A program made the translations under genes and the position numbers. 64,000 nucleotides of DNA from Emiliania huxleyi CCMP1516. Taxonomy: Eukaryota > Haptophyta > Isochrysidales > Noelaerhabdaceae. Shown here piece by piece: positions 19,884 to 28,459 of the stretch; positions within the stretch are counted from its first letter, which is position 1; the number at the start of each line of letters is the position of its first letter. Location of the stretch: positions 575,879-639,878 of the forward strand of contig NW_005199363.1 in NCBI RefSeq assembly GCF_000372725.1, given 5' to 3'. The notes beneath the pieces are model-generated. The model was not told where the DNA came from. It saw nothing but the letters and a program-made list of their open reading frames with translations, and searched no databases.

Positions 19884-20894
19884 TCATGGTTGACACATCG
19901 GACAGTTCGTTGTCGTGACGCCGCCATAGCCGCGAGTTCGCCAGAACTGTTCGAGGCATTCGCTATGATACGCGTGCAGGCAAGTTTCGAGAATGATCAC
20001 ACCCTCGCCCAGATGCATCTCGTCCATGCAAATACTGCAAGCAGCATCAGGCGTCCGACCGAGACGCTGCAGGGCACTCGACAGATCGGCGTAGACGCTT
20101 GGCTGACCCTGCAGTTCAGGCACGCGCCGCTGGTAACGCGCTATTTTCGCCAGTAATGCCGCTTCCGCATCCACCTCGCCCGCCATACGAGCCTGGCGGA
20201 GTGCTTCCTGCCAATGCTCCATGGCCTGAAGCCAGCGGCCTTGCTGCCGAAAGACTGATCCCAACACTCCGTGAGCCACGCAGAGACGTTCGGGCACAAC
20301 AGAACCTTCAATAACTTGCCTCAAATGAGACTCTGCCTGCGCGTAGTGGCCTAAGTGCAACTCAGCCTGACCAATGTTTGACAGCGAACTGGTGACGTCA
20401 AGCTTTGATCCCGATGACCCCGAGACGAGGCGGTGCTGGCTGGGTGCTGCATCAATTTCTGAGCGGTTGTCAGCCTGCGCAATGGCTAGTGCCAGCTGAA
20501 AGTGCTGCAGCGCGGCTGCAGGATCATACTGTGGCGTGCCCTCGTGCATGCGCAAATGACCTTGCAACGTCACACACATTTCGTGCAGCCGCTGAATGCC
20601 AGGTGCAGCAGCAAGATCCGGCTCGGCAAGCAGCTGCAGTGCCTGCGAGGTGTCACGCGACGCCGCTGCGATATCACCCTTCTTGTTCAGGGCAACTGCA
20701 CGGCCGCGCAGCGAGTTTGCAAGCGCTCGTTTGGCCGCCGTGCTCACAGGCGGCGGGATACTCTCACAGGTGTTTACGGCATCCGAGAATGCGTCGCGCA
20801 TTTCACCGAAGGCCCCCTTCCGGTAGGCTGCCCAACCAGCTTCGCGCTGCGTGGCAGCTAGCTGAAGAGCGCCCTCGTCAGCGTTGCTGTTCAT
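19884..20894 (-). CDS. TPR protein with C-terminal RING-H2 finger (probable E3 ubiquitin ligase)
   Basis: 336 aa from MNSNADEGALQLAATQREAGW. Residues ~10-270 form helical repeats of TPR type (AAYRKGAFGEMRDAFSDAV, SNIGQAELHLGHYAQAESHL, GSVFRQQGRWLQAMEHWQEA). The last ~55 residues are a RING-H2 finger: CSICMDEMHLGEG, CLHAYHSECLEQFW and CPMC, that is C-x2-C...C-x-H-x2-H-x2-C...C-x2-C with all eight zinc ligands. RING-H2 fingers recruit an E2 enzyme, and the TPR part would bind a substrate or partner. Single exon. The start is supported by an AAGAATTCTT motif 30 bases upstream. Confidence 0.85.
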   Translation of the reverse strand: MNSNADEGALQLAATQREAGWAAYRKGAFGEMRDAFSDAVNTCESIPPPVSTAAKRALANSLRGRAVALNKKGDIAAASRDTSQALQLLAEPDLAAAPGIQRLHEMCVTLQGHLRMHEGTPQYDPAAALQHFQLALAIAQADNRSEIDAAPSQHRLVSGSSGSKLDVTSSLSNIGQAELHLGHYAQAESHLRQVIEGSVVPERLCVAHGVLGSVFRQQGRWLQAMEHWQEALRQARMAGEVDAEAALLAKIARYQRRVPELQGQPSVYADLSSALQRLGRTPDAACSICMDEMHLGEGVIILETCLHAYHSECLEQFWRTRGYGGVTTTNCPMCQP

Positions 20895-20923
20895 AGGGTT
20901 GAGCCAGGAGAAAAGCGACTGAA

Positions 20924-20933
20924 AAGAATTCTT
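20924..20933 (-). promoter_or_regulatory. AAGAATTCTT palindrome upstream of the TPR-RING gene
   Basis: A perfect 10-bp palindrome 30-39 bases before the ATG at 20894. It is the clearest example of the AT-rich motif shared by several promoters in this window. Confidence 0.4.
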
Positions 20934-20936
20934 CTC

Positions 20937-21300
20937 GCAGTTCTCGAGGTGGATATCCTTTGGCCGCGTTGGGTAGCGAGGATTGGTGTAACCCGAGCCA
21001 CGGAGGCGTGTTTTCTGACGGCCGACCGTCAGTGCACGGAGTTGCCCTAGGAGTTGCCCCTTCTCCGACTGCCCCGGCTAGTTCCCGAGTTTCGCGGGAG
21101 TGACCCCATGCGTCAAACCCGAGACCTAGCGCGGGTGGGTTGGAGGGGCCTCGGAAAGGCGCGCAAGCACGCCCTACGTCTTCCCCTCCTCCCCATCGGG
21201 CCGCATGAGCGGCCACGCCTCGCAGATTCGTTTCCGCGCCTGGGTCAGGCGCGCGGGGCATCCCCCGGGTCGCTCGACCAGCGATCCGAACCCCCCTTTG
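20937..21300 (+). repeat. dispersed composite repeat, copy 1
   Basis: About 360 bp recur, largely intact but inverted, at 51905-52262. A shorter piece recurs at 50418-50510. Shared landmarks are GTGGATATCCTTTGGCCGCG, GCGCGCAAGCACGCCCTACG, and the block around GCTCGACCAGCGATCCGAA. I found no coding domain; it looks like a non-autonomous mobile element or fragment. Confidence 0.7.
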
Positions 21301-21850
21301 CTCCACACCATTTCGGCAGTAGTGGAGTACTCATCAAAGTCCCAATAAGAATCTTAGTTTCTTGTACCCGAGGCAGGTGTGAAACACGTCAGGCGAGTAG
21401 GTGAACCAGTCGCAAAATCCCTCCAACTGACACCGAGTCGGCTCGCGCAACCCATGAACGTACTCTCCCCGTGTCGAGCGAGACCGACGGGTTGGGGAGC
21501 ATGTACAGAGGAGAGCTAACGAACGCACGGGCGCACCGATTGGTTGGAGGACATACTCGAGTAGCCGCGCCAGACAGACTCGAGGTCTGTGAGCGGCACC
21601 TGCGAGTGGCCGTGGCGCACCCTGGAGCTCGACCGGCCAAGTTTGCTCTTGAGCCGCGCGATGTACGTTTTGCAACGCGCAATTTCCTTATTTTTTGCCG
21701 CACTTTCCGGGTGCCAACTGTTGTTGGTACAGTGGGTTGCGGGCATTAAGAAAACGTGGCATTAAGAAACCCTACCAAGCGATTTCCGCAAAAAGCTAAG
21801 AAACCACGGCGCGCCGCAGGCGCGGCCCCGAGAAAAGGCCAGATACGAGT

Positions 21851-22189
21851 GTGAACGGGACGCGCGCACTTGTCACTTTTCAAGTCTGCGGTGTTCTGAG
21901 TGGAGTGGATGGAGGCGTGTGTGCGTCTTCCCGTCATCCAGAGAGCCGGCTCGGCGGCAGACTCTGGCATCGCCCTCGGCTGCGGCACGTGGACGGCGCC
22001 TACGAGGTCGAGGGGTTCGGCGACGGCGTGGTCCGTGCGGCGAGGGTGCACAACCGGCGCCGCCTCGCGCTACAGCTCGAGTGCGAGCTGCCCGGAGGCG
22101 GCATCCGCTTCTTCCGGGCGCGCTGCTTGACAGACGATGTCTTTTATGCGCTGATCGGCTCGTGCGGCGCGTCGCTGGTACGCTTGTAG
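21851..22189 (+). CDS. hypothetical exon-like frame
   Basis: The C-terminal 65 residues (DGAYEVEGFGDGVVRAARVH..., LQLECELPGGGIRFFRARCL, DDVFYALIGSCGASLVRL) look like a folded beta-rich segment and not a composition artefact. No family recognised and no clear start. It may be the last exon of a gene whose other exons I could not find. Confidence 0.3.
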   Translation: MNGTRALVTFQVCGVLSGVDGGVCASSRHPESRLGGRLWHRPRLRHVDGAYEVEGFGDGVVRAARVHNRRRLALQLECELPGGGIRFFRARCLTDDVFYALIGSCGASLVRL

Positions 22190-22512
22190 CAGGTAAGGAC
22201 ACTGTTTGGTCGAGCACGGTGCTCTCGTCTTACACGTGTCGTGGCGCGGTGTGCTCTCTCGGTCTCGGCCGCCCAGCCCACAGCCCTCTCGCCGCCGCGT
22301 CCGGGGCGCGCGCCCGCCCCCGCTCTCTCTCGTCAAACACAAACTCTCGACTCTCCGCCCCGTCTCTCGAGCCTCGTGCCTCTCGTCTCAACTCGCTCGG
22401 GGGACCCCCTTTCGCATTCTGTGCCGCTCTCTGTGTGGGTGTAGGCTACATATTGGGTTGTAAGGAATGATCACATCACAGACATGGGCCCCACAGCGCG
22501 AGAGTCAGAGCA

Positions 22513-22632
22513 GGGAGGATGCGGTTATACCCCGCGGCTCGGCTTGCGTACGCGGCAGCAAGAGACTCTATGCTCGACGAGCAGCCCACAAAGCACCACG
22601 AGGCGAGGAGGGAGGATGCGGTTATACCCCGC
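22513..22632. repeat. 23-bp direct duplication with 74-bp spacer
   Basis: The same 23 bases occur at 22513-22535 and 22610-22632, including GATGCGGTTATACCCCGC. The arrangement (short direct duplication plus filler) mirrors the intron boundaries described for the HPAT gene but here lies downstream of the ferredoxin-domain gene, outside any known exon. Confidence 0.75.
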
Positions 22633-22701
22633 TCCCAGCCCAACGCCCCAGAAGTGCCGCACCCGCGCAACACCGCCGCCGCCGACGCCGGTTTTCGCCG
22701 C

Positions 22702-23166
22702 TCACGGGTTGTCTAGCGTAATCTTGAGCTTGCGCGTGGCTCCGCCGGGAATGGTCGCGCCCTGGCACACCTTGGCGGCCGCGCGGCCGTTGAGGCGCAC
22801 CTGGCACGTGCCGCAGCGTCCGTTTTTGCAGTCGAACTTGATCCGCAGACCGGCCTTCGCCGCAACCTTGCCGATGTTGTCGCCCTGCTGCGCGTACACG
22901 ACTTTGTTGCCCTTCTGCGGGAAGGTCACCTCGACCTGCCCCTTGGGCGCCGATTTGGCCGTCTGCTGGCGCTGCGCAAGCTTCTCCTGCCGCCGCGCAA
23001 AGTCTGCGTCGCGTGCGTTCTGCGGCGGCGGTGCACTGGGAGCGGCCTGGGGCCTACCCCAGCCGAACTGCGCCGCGGGCGCGGGAGCCCGCGCAGCAGT
23101 GAGGTGGCGTGCCGGCGCGACCGGCGAAGTGAGCCCGACGGCGGCGAAGACGATCGAGGCCCACAT
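22702..23166 (-). CDS. 2Fe-2S ferredoxin-domain protein, probably organelle-targeted
   Basis: Start at 23166: MWASIVFAAVGLTSPVAPARH, a hydrophobic then Ala/Arg-rich N-terminus like a plastid (or secretory plus plastid) targeting peptide. A charged linker follows, then the domain VEVTFPQKGNKVVYAQQGDN, KAGLRIKFDCKNGRCGTC and RLNGRAAAKVCQGATIPGG. Cysteines are arranged C-x4-C-x2-C and a later single C, the plant-type ferredoxin cluster ligands. 154 aa in one exon, near the usual ferredoxin domain plus transit peptide. It would carry electrons between redox enzymes, most likely in the plastid. The partner is not deducible from the neighbours. Confidence 0.85.
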   Translation of the reverse strand: MWASIVFAAVGLTSPVAPARHLTAARAPAPAAQFGWGRPQAAPSAPPPQNARDADFARRQEKLAQRQQTAKSAPKGQVEVTFPQKGNKVVYAQQGDNIGKVAAKAGLRIKFDCKNGRCGTCQVRLNGRAAAKVCQGATIPGGATRKLKITLDNP

Positions 23167-23192
23167 CTGAAGGCTTCCGAGCAAATTCGCGA

Positions 23193-23199
23193 AATTCTT
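23193..23199 (-). promoter_or_regulatory. AATTCTT motif upstream of the ferredoxin-domain gene
   Basis: 27-33 bases before the ATG at 23166. A second copy (AAATTCTTTTT, ~23270) lies about 100 bases upstream inside a dispersed repeat. Confidence 0.35.
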
Positions 23200-23203
23200 T
23201 TTG

Positions 23204-23290
23204 CCGGTGTACCTGCCAGTCCCGTGCCCTGTCCTGTGCCCAGTGTTGTGCGAGGGAGTTTTGTTGTAAAATTCTTTTTGCCTCGTTTCT
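23204..23290 (+). repeat. dispersed repeat, copy 2 of 3
   Basis: Same family as 2012-2070 and 26943-27080. It contains GCCAGTCCCGTGCCC, CCCAGTGTTGTGCGAGGGAG and TTTTGTTGTAAAATTCTTTT. It forms the 5' flank of the ferredoxin-domain gene. Confidence 0.6.
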
Positions 23291-23347
23291 TTTGTTATTA
23301 GCAAAAGGAGGGCTACACGACGCCCTCTACGCTGGGGTGCCGGCGCC

Positions 23348-23830
23348 CTACTGGGCGCCCCCCGCTCCCTTCCCCTCAGAGCCCCCCATCCCACTAGCAT
23401 TCCCCCGCGGTCCCTCGCGGCCGCGTGACGCCGCACCAATGGCGCGCTGTGCCTCGTCCGCGAGCGCCACCCAGAGCTGCACCGACAGTCGCTGCAGCGC
23501 AAACGGCATCCATTCGCGCGCCGACCACGACGTCTGGTCGTACTGCCACCACGTGAGCTTCCGGCCCGCCACCTCAGCCACCCGGATCAGCAGCTCCTCC
23601 ACCCCCGCGCTCATTGCGCCGAACTCCTCGAAGAGCAGCGCCTCCACACGGCACTTCCCCTCTGCGTCCGTGTGTACTGGCCCTTGACAGCCTCGACCGT
23701 CCCGGTGGTCCCGGACCCCGTCCGCGGGTCCCACCTCCCCACCCTCCCGCCCCTGTCCCCGCCCTCCACGCCCAAACCGTCTCGCGGGCGCGTGGGGCAG
23801 CGTGTTGCCGCAAGCGACGAACGCCCCCAT
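23348..23830 (-). pseudogene. open copy of the dispersed ORF family (retroelement-like)
   Basis: The minus-strand 160-aa frame contains CRVEALLFEEFGAMSAGVEE, LLIRVAEVAGRKLTWWQYD, QTSWSAREWMPFALQRLSVQ and LWVALADEAQRAI. These align with the broken copies at 1255-1990 and 26683-26950 (LLFE-FG-x-x-x-x-GV-E, QYD-x-x-(T/S)W, QRLSV-x-L). The rest of the frame is low complexity. Possibly the tail of a non-LTR retrotransposon ORF; the assignment is from memory only. Confidence 0.4.
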
Positions 23831-24013
23831 GCGCCGTCGCGAAATTCTTTGGTCAGAGGGCGCGGGGCTGTGCCCGCTGGCGGGGTTGGCTCACAGAATT
23901 CAGAAACAACACCGCGCGCACTTTCAAGCTATTTCCGCGCGAACCAGAGCAGATGCTTTGCTTACTCGGGCTGTCAGCCCTTAAGGGCGTCCGTCGGAGG
24001 GGCAAGGGGCGCG

Positions 24014-26628
24014 TCAACGCGGCTGCTCGTAGATGACGGCCGTGCACACAGGGAAGGCCACGCTCCCGTCGACGTCTCCGAGGAACTGGGGGAAGTCCAT
24101 CGGCGGCGCGTCGCGCGGCTGGGCCCGCTGGTCGTTCGTGAGGCGCCTGGTTTCGCAATCGTGGGTGGGGGTGGTTGCGCCCTCGAGCTCTTCCGAGACA
24201 GCCCTACCCCTCCCGCCGTTGCAGGGCTCACCCACCGGCTCTGGAGGTCGCAATCGCGTCACGCTCTCGGGGCGGTCCTGTCGCCGGCGCCACTTGTTGA
24301 ATCTCGGCTCTATCTCGCCGCTTGGCGAGGTTGAAGTAGGCTCCACCTCGGCTACATCTCAATCTCGGCTCTATCTCGCCGCTTGGCCAAGTTGAAGTAG
24401 GCTCCACCTCGGCACATCTCAATCTCGGCTCTATCTCGCCGCTTGGCGAGGTTGAAGTAGGCCACGCGGTCCGACGCGCGCCTGATTTTCAATTCTTGCT
24501 TCTGACTTACTAGCCCTTCCTTGAAGTTGTAGGCCACGCGGTCCGACGCCGGAAGCGGAGTCGGTACTCTCTGCCGCCGCCGTGCGCATCCACAAGCTGG
24601 TCCTCCTCCTATTGATAAGGAGATCTCAACTACCCAAAGTTGTTCAATAATAATCGGCCACGCGCTGCTCCTCCTCCTACTTACTAGCAGGTGTCAATGA
24701 CTCGCCGACTAATCACAATCGCCCGCGAGGCTGGTCCTCCTTGCAGGTGTCGCGGTCGCACCGCTCGGGGCGCAGCAAGTCCCACCGCAGCACCTAATGA
24801 TTAATTGCTAGGTTGTCAGTTACGAATTCGTAATTGGGCGAAGAAGGTCCCACCGCAGCACGTCGTACAGCTGCGGCGCAACCTTCTGCCAGTGGACGTA
24901 GTACCACCTAATCACTCATTATTGACCACTAGTCATAAGCTATTAACACGTCTGCCACAGGACGTAGTACCACCTAGTCGTTAGAAACTATTCATTATCA
25001 GTCATTGATAACTTTTGCCAGTGGACGTAGTCCAGCTGCAGCGCGATCGGCGCCATGCCCTGCCGCCGCCAGTGCTTGTACAGCTCCATTGTCATCTTCG
25101 CGTCGTCGCACGCGTCGTGCGCCTAAAACGGCAATACTGACAGTACTAACAACAAAACCATGCTAAAAATAGGACTCTTATCATCATGACGCACCGCTGC
25201 TGACAGCAATGATGCACCACCGTGCGGAGATGTCTAGGCTGCGAGGACAGCGAATACGACGGTGGTGCTGCCGGAGACAGCACGGGGCCCATGTCCTCGC
25301 TAGCGCTGGTCGGAATACCAAAGGTGTGTGTTTTGGCTTCTAGGGACGTCTCGCGAGCATCTCACGCGAGAAGACGGCGCGGTGCGCCTGAACAGCCGAG
25401 AGGCAGCCGAGAGACAGCCGAGAGATGGCGAGAGGTGGCCGAGAGGTGGCCGAGAGGTGGCCGAGAGGTGGCCGAGAGGTGGCCGAGAGGTGGCCGAGAG
25501 GTGGCCGAGGTACAGCCGAGGTACAGCCGAGGTACAGCCGAGGTACAGCCGAGGTACGGCCGAGGTACATCGAAGGTGCAGCCGAGATTGAGCCGAGATT
25601 CAGCCGAGGTGGAGCCGAGATTGCGCCGAGATTGAGCCCGGCGCCTCGCTGAGCTGGCACTTGCTGCCGCCCGCGGTGACGATCCGCTCCTGTGTATGGT
25701 GTCACCGTTTCCACACACACCTCACACCCACTAGCCCGCGGCGACGGCCCGCTCCGAAAGGTCGAGGACGCGCGCCTAATCTCGCGTAATCTCGGGTGCA
25801 ACCTCGGGTGATCTCGTCTAGCTGCGAGAGGTTGAGGGCGCGCGCGTGGTTGCGCAGCTCGCCTGATAAAAAAAGCTTTCGCTTCTTAGTGCTGCCCCTC
25901 TGGCCTTCTCTCGGCTGCTTCTCGGCGGCCTCTCGGCCATCTCTTGGCTGCCTCTCGGCTGCCTCTCGGCCATCTCCGTGCTATAGCTCGCCGAGCCGCA
26001 AGCCCTCGAGGTCCTTTGCGATCTGCCAGCCGACGAGGAGGGACTGGCCATCTTCGAGAAGGCCACGCACGAGCGCCTGCGCCACACCTCGGGACGTTCT
26101 CGGCGGCGTCTCGGCTGTACCTCGGCTGTCTCTCGGCGAGATCTCGGCGGTGTCTCGGCTGTATCTCGGTGATCTCTTGGAGAGACTTCGGCTGCATCTC
26201 GCTGTGGGCCGTACCTGCGCCACCTCCAGCCGCACACCGAGGGTCCAGTCGGGCTCGAGCTTGCCCTGGGTGCGGGCAAACGCGTCGTCGAAGACCTGGG
26301 TCCGCGGCGGCGCCTGCACTCGTGCGTACAGGATCGTCTCGAGCTCCTCGGACACCACACCGACCGAGACGGTCACCTCCCACGTCTGCAACGTCTCGCC
26401 CTTCCCCTGGCGGACCTTGATGAACTCGCAGTCGATCGCGAAGGACCGCGTCGCCTGGCTCACCGTCGCATCCGCCGTCGCACGCCGCTCGCCCACCACG
26501 CGGCGCGGCGGCGTTGAAGCGGCGGGGTCGTCGAGGTCCATCGAGGAGCGTCCGGTGTCGTGGAGGAAGGGGCATGCTGCGCCCTTGTTGCACCGGCCCT
26601 GTGCGAAGAACTTGCACTGCTGCGCCAT
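24014..26628 (-). CDS. CCCH zinc-finger DEDDh 3'-5' exonuclease, multi-exon
   Basis: Exon 1 (26628-26215) starts MAQQCKFFAQGRCNKGAACP, a CCCH finger (C-x7-C-x5-C-x3-H). SFAIDCEFIKV follows, with the Exo I D-x-E pair. Exon 2 (26076-25992) carries SLLVGWQIAKDLEGLRL, the Exo II Asp. Exon 3 starts at 25862 (ELRNHARALNLSQLDEIT). Near 25130-25060 lies HDACDDAKMTMELYKHW, the Exo III motif with its catalytic His and Asp. Further exons give WYYVHWQKVAPQLYDVLRWD, LLRPERCDRDTC and SDRVAYFNLAKRR, and a final exon ends at 24014 (MDFPQFLGDVDGSVAFPVC). This is an RNase-T-fold RNA exonuclease (REXO4/ISG20 type) with an RNA-binding finger. Introns between 24450 and 26215 are bounded by exon duplications. Exon borders between 25080 and 25860 are not resolved. 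Confidence 0.75.
24299..24465 (-). repeat. three ~60-bp tandem units inside the exonuclease gene
   Basis: The units run AATCTCGGCTCTATCTCGCC, GCTTGGCGAGGTTGAAGTAG and GCTCCACCTCGGC, three times with few changes. On the coding strand each includes TACTTCAACCTCGCCAAGCG, which equals exon sequence (YFNLAKR), so the array looks like an exon edge duplicated repeatedly together with CCGAGAT-type filler. Confidence 0.75.
24450..25045 (-). other. several duplication-flanked introns with AT-rich filler
   Basis: On the minus strand, exon edges are repeated on both sides of AT-rich inserts that end in TTAG or CAG. Three copies of a GGTACTACGTCCACTGGCAG-like edge occur around 24890-25050. Two copies of a GTGCTGCGGTGGGAC edge occur around 24770-24860. 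Further doubled edges are GAGGAGGACCAGC (24570-24740) and GTCGGACCGCGTGGCCTAC (24450-24560). One junction needs a GC donor (CA|GCTGG) and one (AAG|GAGGAC) appears to need GA. Fillers contain ATTAATCATTAG-like strings. Confidence 0.65.
25425..25640. repeat. CCGAGAGGTGG / CCGAGGTACAG minisatellite (intronic)
   Basis: About ten copies of a GCCGAGAGGTGG unit grade into GCCGAGGTACA units and then GCCGAGATTGA units. It lies between exons of the exonuclease gene. Related CCGAGA units occupy introns at 26077-26214 and 25863-25991 and recur near 37670, 54240, 54590, 54890 and 55320. Confidence 0.8.
25863..25991 (-). other. exonuclease intron 2, GC-AG, 8-bp duplication
   Basis: The 8-mer AGCTCGCC occurs at 25856-25863 and 25985-25992, at the two ends of a 129-bp insert. 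On the coding strand the donor is CTCG|GCGAGC and the acceptor TATCAG|GCGAGC. Splicing restores L-G-E-L-R-N in frame. The interior is CCGAGAG/CAGCCGAGA repeats followed by a pyrimidine tract. Confidence 0.75.
26077..26214 (-). other. exonuclease intron 1, GT-AG, 9-bp duplication
   Basis: CTGCGCCAC occurs at 26077-26085 and 26215-26223, bracketing a 138-bp intron (donor CAG|GTACGG, acceptor GGCGCAG|GCG). The interior consists of CCGAGATACAG-type repeats. Joining the exons keeps the exonuclease frame (EVAQ-ALVRG). Confidence 0.75.
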
Positions 26629-26657
26629 CGGTGGGAACGCACCCGTCCACTCGGAAA

Positions 26658-26664
26658 AAGAATT
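26658..26664 (-). promoter_or_regulatory. AAGAATT motif upstream of the exonuclease gene
   Basis: 30-36 bases before the ATG at 26628. Confidence 0.35.
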
Positions 26665-26682
26665 TATTCCCAACTCCGTTAA

Positions 26683-26950
26683 GAGCGGCAATGCACTTAG
26701 CACCGTGCACAATGCCGCTGTCCCCGCACGCTAGCTCGTTCACCGTCTGCCACGCCACGGCGGTGTGGAGGACGACAGACAAGCGCTGCATCTGCAGCCC
26801 GTGCCAGTTCTTGGTGGTCCATGTGACCTCATCGAGGTGCTGAGCGTGCGAAAGTTTGTTACTCAGCTGGTTCGCCGCCTGCCGAAGTGCGAAGAAGAGC
26901 GCGGACGCCCTTCCCGAAGCCGCCGAGGAACATGGAAAACATGGAAAAGA
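26683..26950 (-). pseudogene. second broken copy of the dispersed ORF family
   Basis: The minus strand encodes FLGGFGKGV and, after a frame change, LDEVTWTTKNWHGLQMQR, LSVVLHTAVAWQTVNELA and GDSGIVHGAKCIAAL. It is strikingly similar at DNA level to 1690-1966. Because it begins about 60 bases upstream of the exonuclease start, it contributes that gene's 5' flank. Confidence 0.55.
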
Positions 26951-27080
26951 ATTTTACAACAAAACTCCCTCGGCCTCGCACAACACGGGGCATCCCTCCC
27001 TTGGGTTGTCTGTTCTTTCTTTCTTTTTACACGGGGCACGGGACTGGCGCGCACTGGCACTAACACAGGTACACCACGGG
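26943..27080 (-). repeat. dispersed repeat, copy 3 of 3
   Basis: Reverse-strand match to 2012-2070 (GTGTACCTGTGTTAGTGCC, GCGCGCCAGTCCCGTGCC) and to 23204-23290 (GGGAGTTTTGTTGTAAAATT). Two AAGAATT motifs (26947 and 27087) flank it. Confidence 0.6.
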
Positions 27081-27374
27081 AGCCAAAAAAGAATTACAAA
27101 TGCGCAAGTACTCAATGCTAACTCACGAAGGTGCCCCGGACGCGGACACGAGGCCAGCCACAGTGGAGCGAGGGGAGTGAGGAGTGTTGAGTAAGTGAGT
27201 GAGCCGTGCGAACACGGACGCTTGGACCGGAGAGCGCGCCCGCCTTCCCCCGTCGCCTGCAAGCTGCATGCACGCGCGCCCACATGTCTGCCATCCACGC
27301 GACTCCCTCGCCGACGCCGGCGATATGAGTGAAGCAGCCTGTCACCTGCTGCCGTCGGCGTGCCGGTAGACGTG

Positions 27375-27985
27375 CTAGGCCGATGCTAGGTCCAGGACAC
27401 TTGCAGTGGACCCTCGCTGCAAAGCAGATGCAAAAGCCAGATGCGTAGCGGCGTCCTGCTCGTCGAAGCGTGAGAAGGCAAAGTGGGTAGAATATGGGGA
27501 CCTCATCTCGTACAAAGCAGCCTCCCCCTCGATTGCACCCTCAGCCATGGCCACGGTTGTAAAATTGCCTACGTCGGGATACTTGTCCAGGAGGCCATGA
27601 CGTGGCGTCAAAGAGGAGAATGACTGCCCAATGATCCCATGCGGAAGTGATCGCGCGGCGGCATCGCCCCTAGCTCTAAAACTGACATCCAGGCGGTGTT
27701 TTGGGCCCGAGATCCTGTCATAGACACGATTACCTTGCACTATAGACGGGGGCGAGGGCGGCGGCTGTGGCGGCGGCGGCGGCGGCAGCGACGGCGGCGC
27801 GGGTGGTGAGCCCGGCGGGTCGCACATGGCGTAGTGTGTCATCGACGCGTCCACGTCTAGAGCGCTCGCGTCGTTGCTGTTGCATTTGACGCAGAACGAC
27901 GTGCCGCCGCCCACACTCTCGCTGTAGCTGAAGCCCTCGCACGCCGCTGTGGCGGCGCAGTCGGTGTAGAGACCATGGCCCTGAG
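27375..27985 (-). CDS. secreted Cys-rich plus proline-linker protein, 3' exon(s)
   Basis: An apparent acceptor (TCTCAG|GGC) near 27985 opens LYTDCAATAACEGFSYSESV, then GGGTSFCVKCNSNDAS, a PAN/apple-like Cys pattern. A Pro/Ser linker (PPPPPPQPPPSPPS) follows, then VYDRISGPKHRLDVSFRARG, LPHGIIGQSFSS, NFTTVAMAEGAIEGEAALYE and FAFSRFDEQDA. The HGIIGQSF and AEGAIEG segments recall a domain I have seen in predicted extracellular algal proteins; no function is known to me. Stop at 27375. The upstream exons were not found; minisatellite sequence starts at 28060. Confidence 0.55.
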
Positions 27986-28059
27986 AGGCGCTTCAAGCGA
28001 GGCTCGCCTCTTCACGGGCCTCGGCTGGCGAGACTGCGCTCTACAACGGAGGCGCCTCG

Positions 28060-28155
28060 TCACGCGGCGGATGTAGAGCTCTACAGCTCTACAGCGCTCC
28101 AGAGCGCTCTACATCTCTACATCTCTACAGCGCTCTACACTCTACATCCTCTACA
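28060..28155. repeat. CTCTACAN minisatellite
   Basis: Irregular tandem copies of CTCTACAGCG / CTCTACATCT. It probably lies in an intron or the 5' flank of the secreted-protein gene. Confidence 0.75.
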
Positions 28156-28459
28156 CCCTCCCTCAGACCGAAGGCTGCACCCGGGGAAGGCTCATTTTGC
28201 TGGCTGGCACGAGAGAGAGTGGGAAGACCGGTGGAAGGTCGCTGCGAGACGAGAGACTGCGACGAGAGATTGGAGTTTCGGCTAGCACCACCCTGTGGGG
28301 TGTGTGGTGGCGGCGGTGTTGTCCTAACCCCCCCCCCCGCCCGCCCCAAAGGGGGCGCTCCCCCCCCGTTTGTTTGGAGCACTTGGAGCCGCTGGCCGTC
28401 TCCTCTTTGCTCGAAAGTGACCGGCGCTGTCGGTCGTCGTGTTGACGGGTGGAGACATC

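Noticed and set aside
25425..25640. CRISPR array
   Set aside because: Units are 10-12 bp, contiguous and graded in sequence with no unique spacers. The context is a eukaryotic intron.
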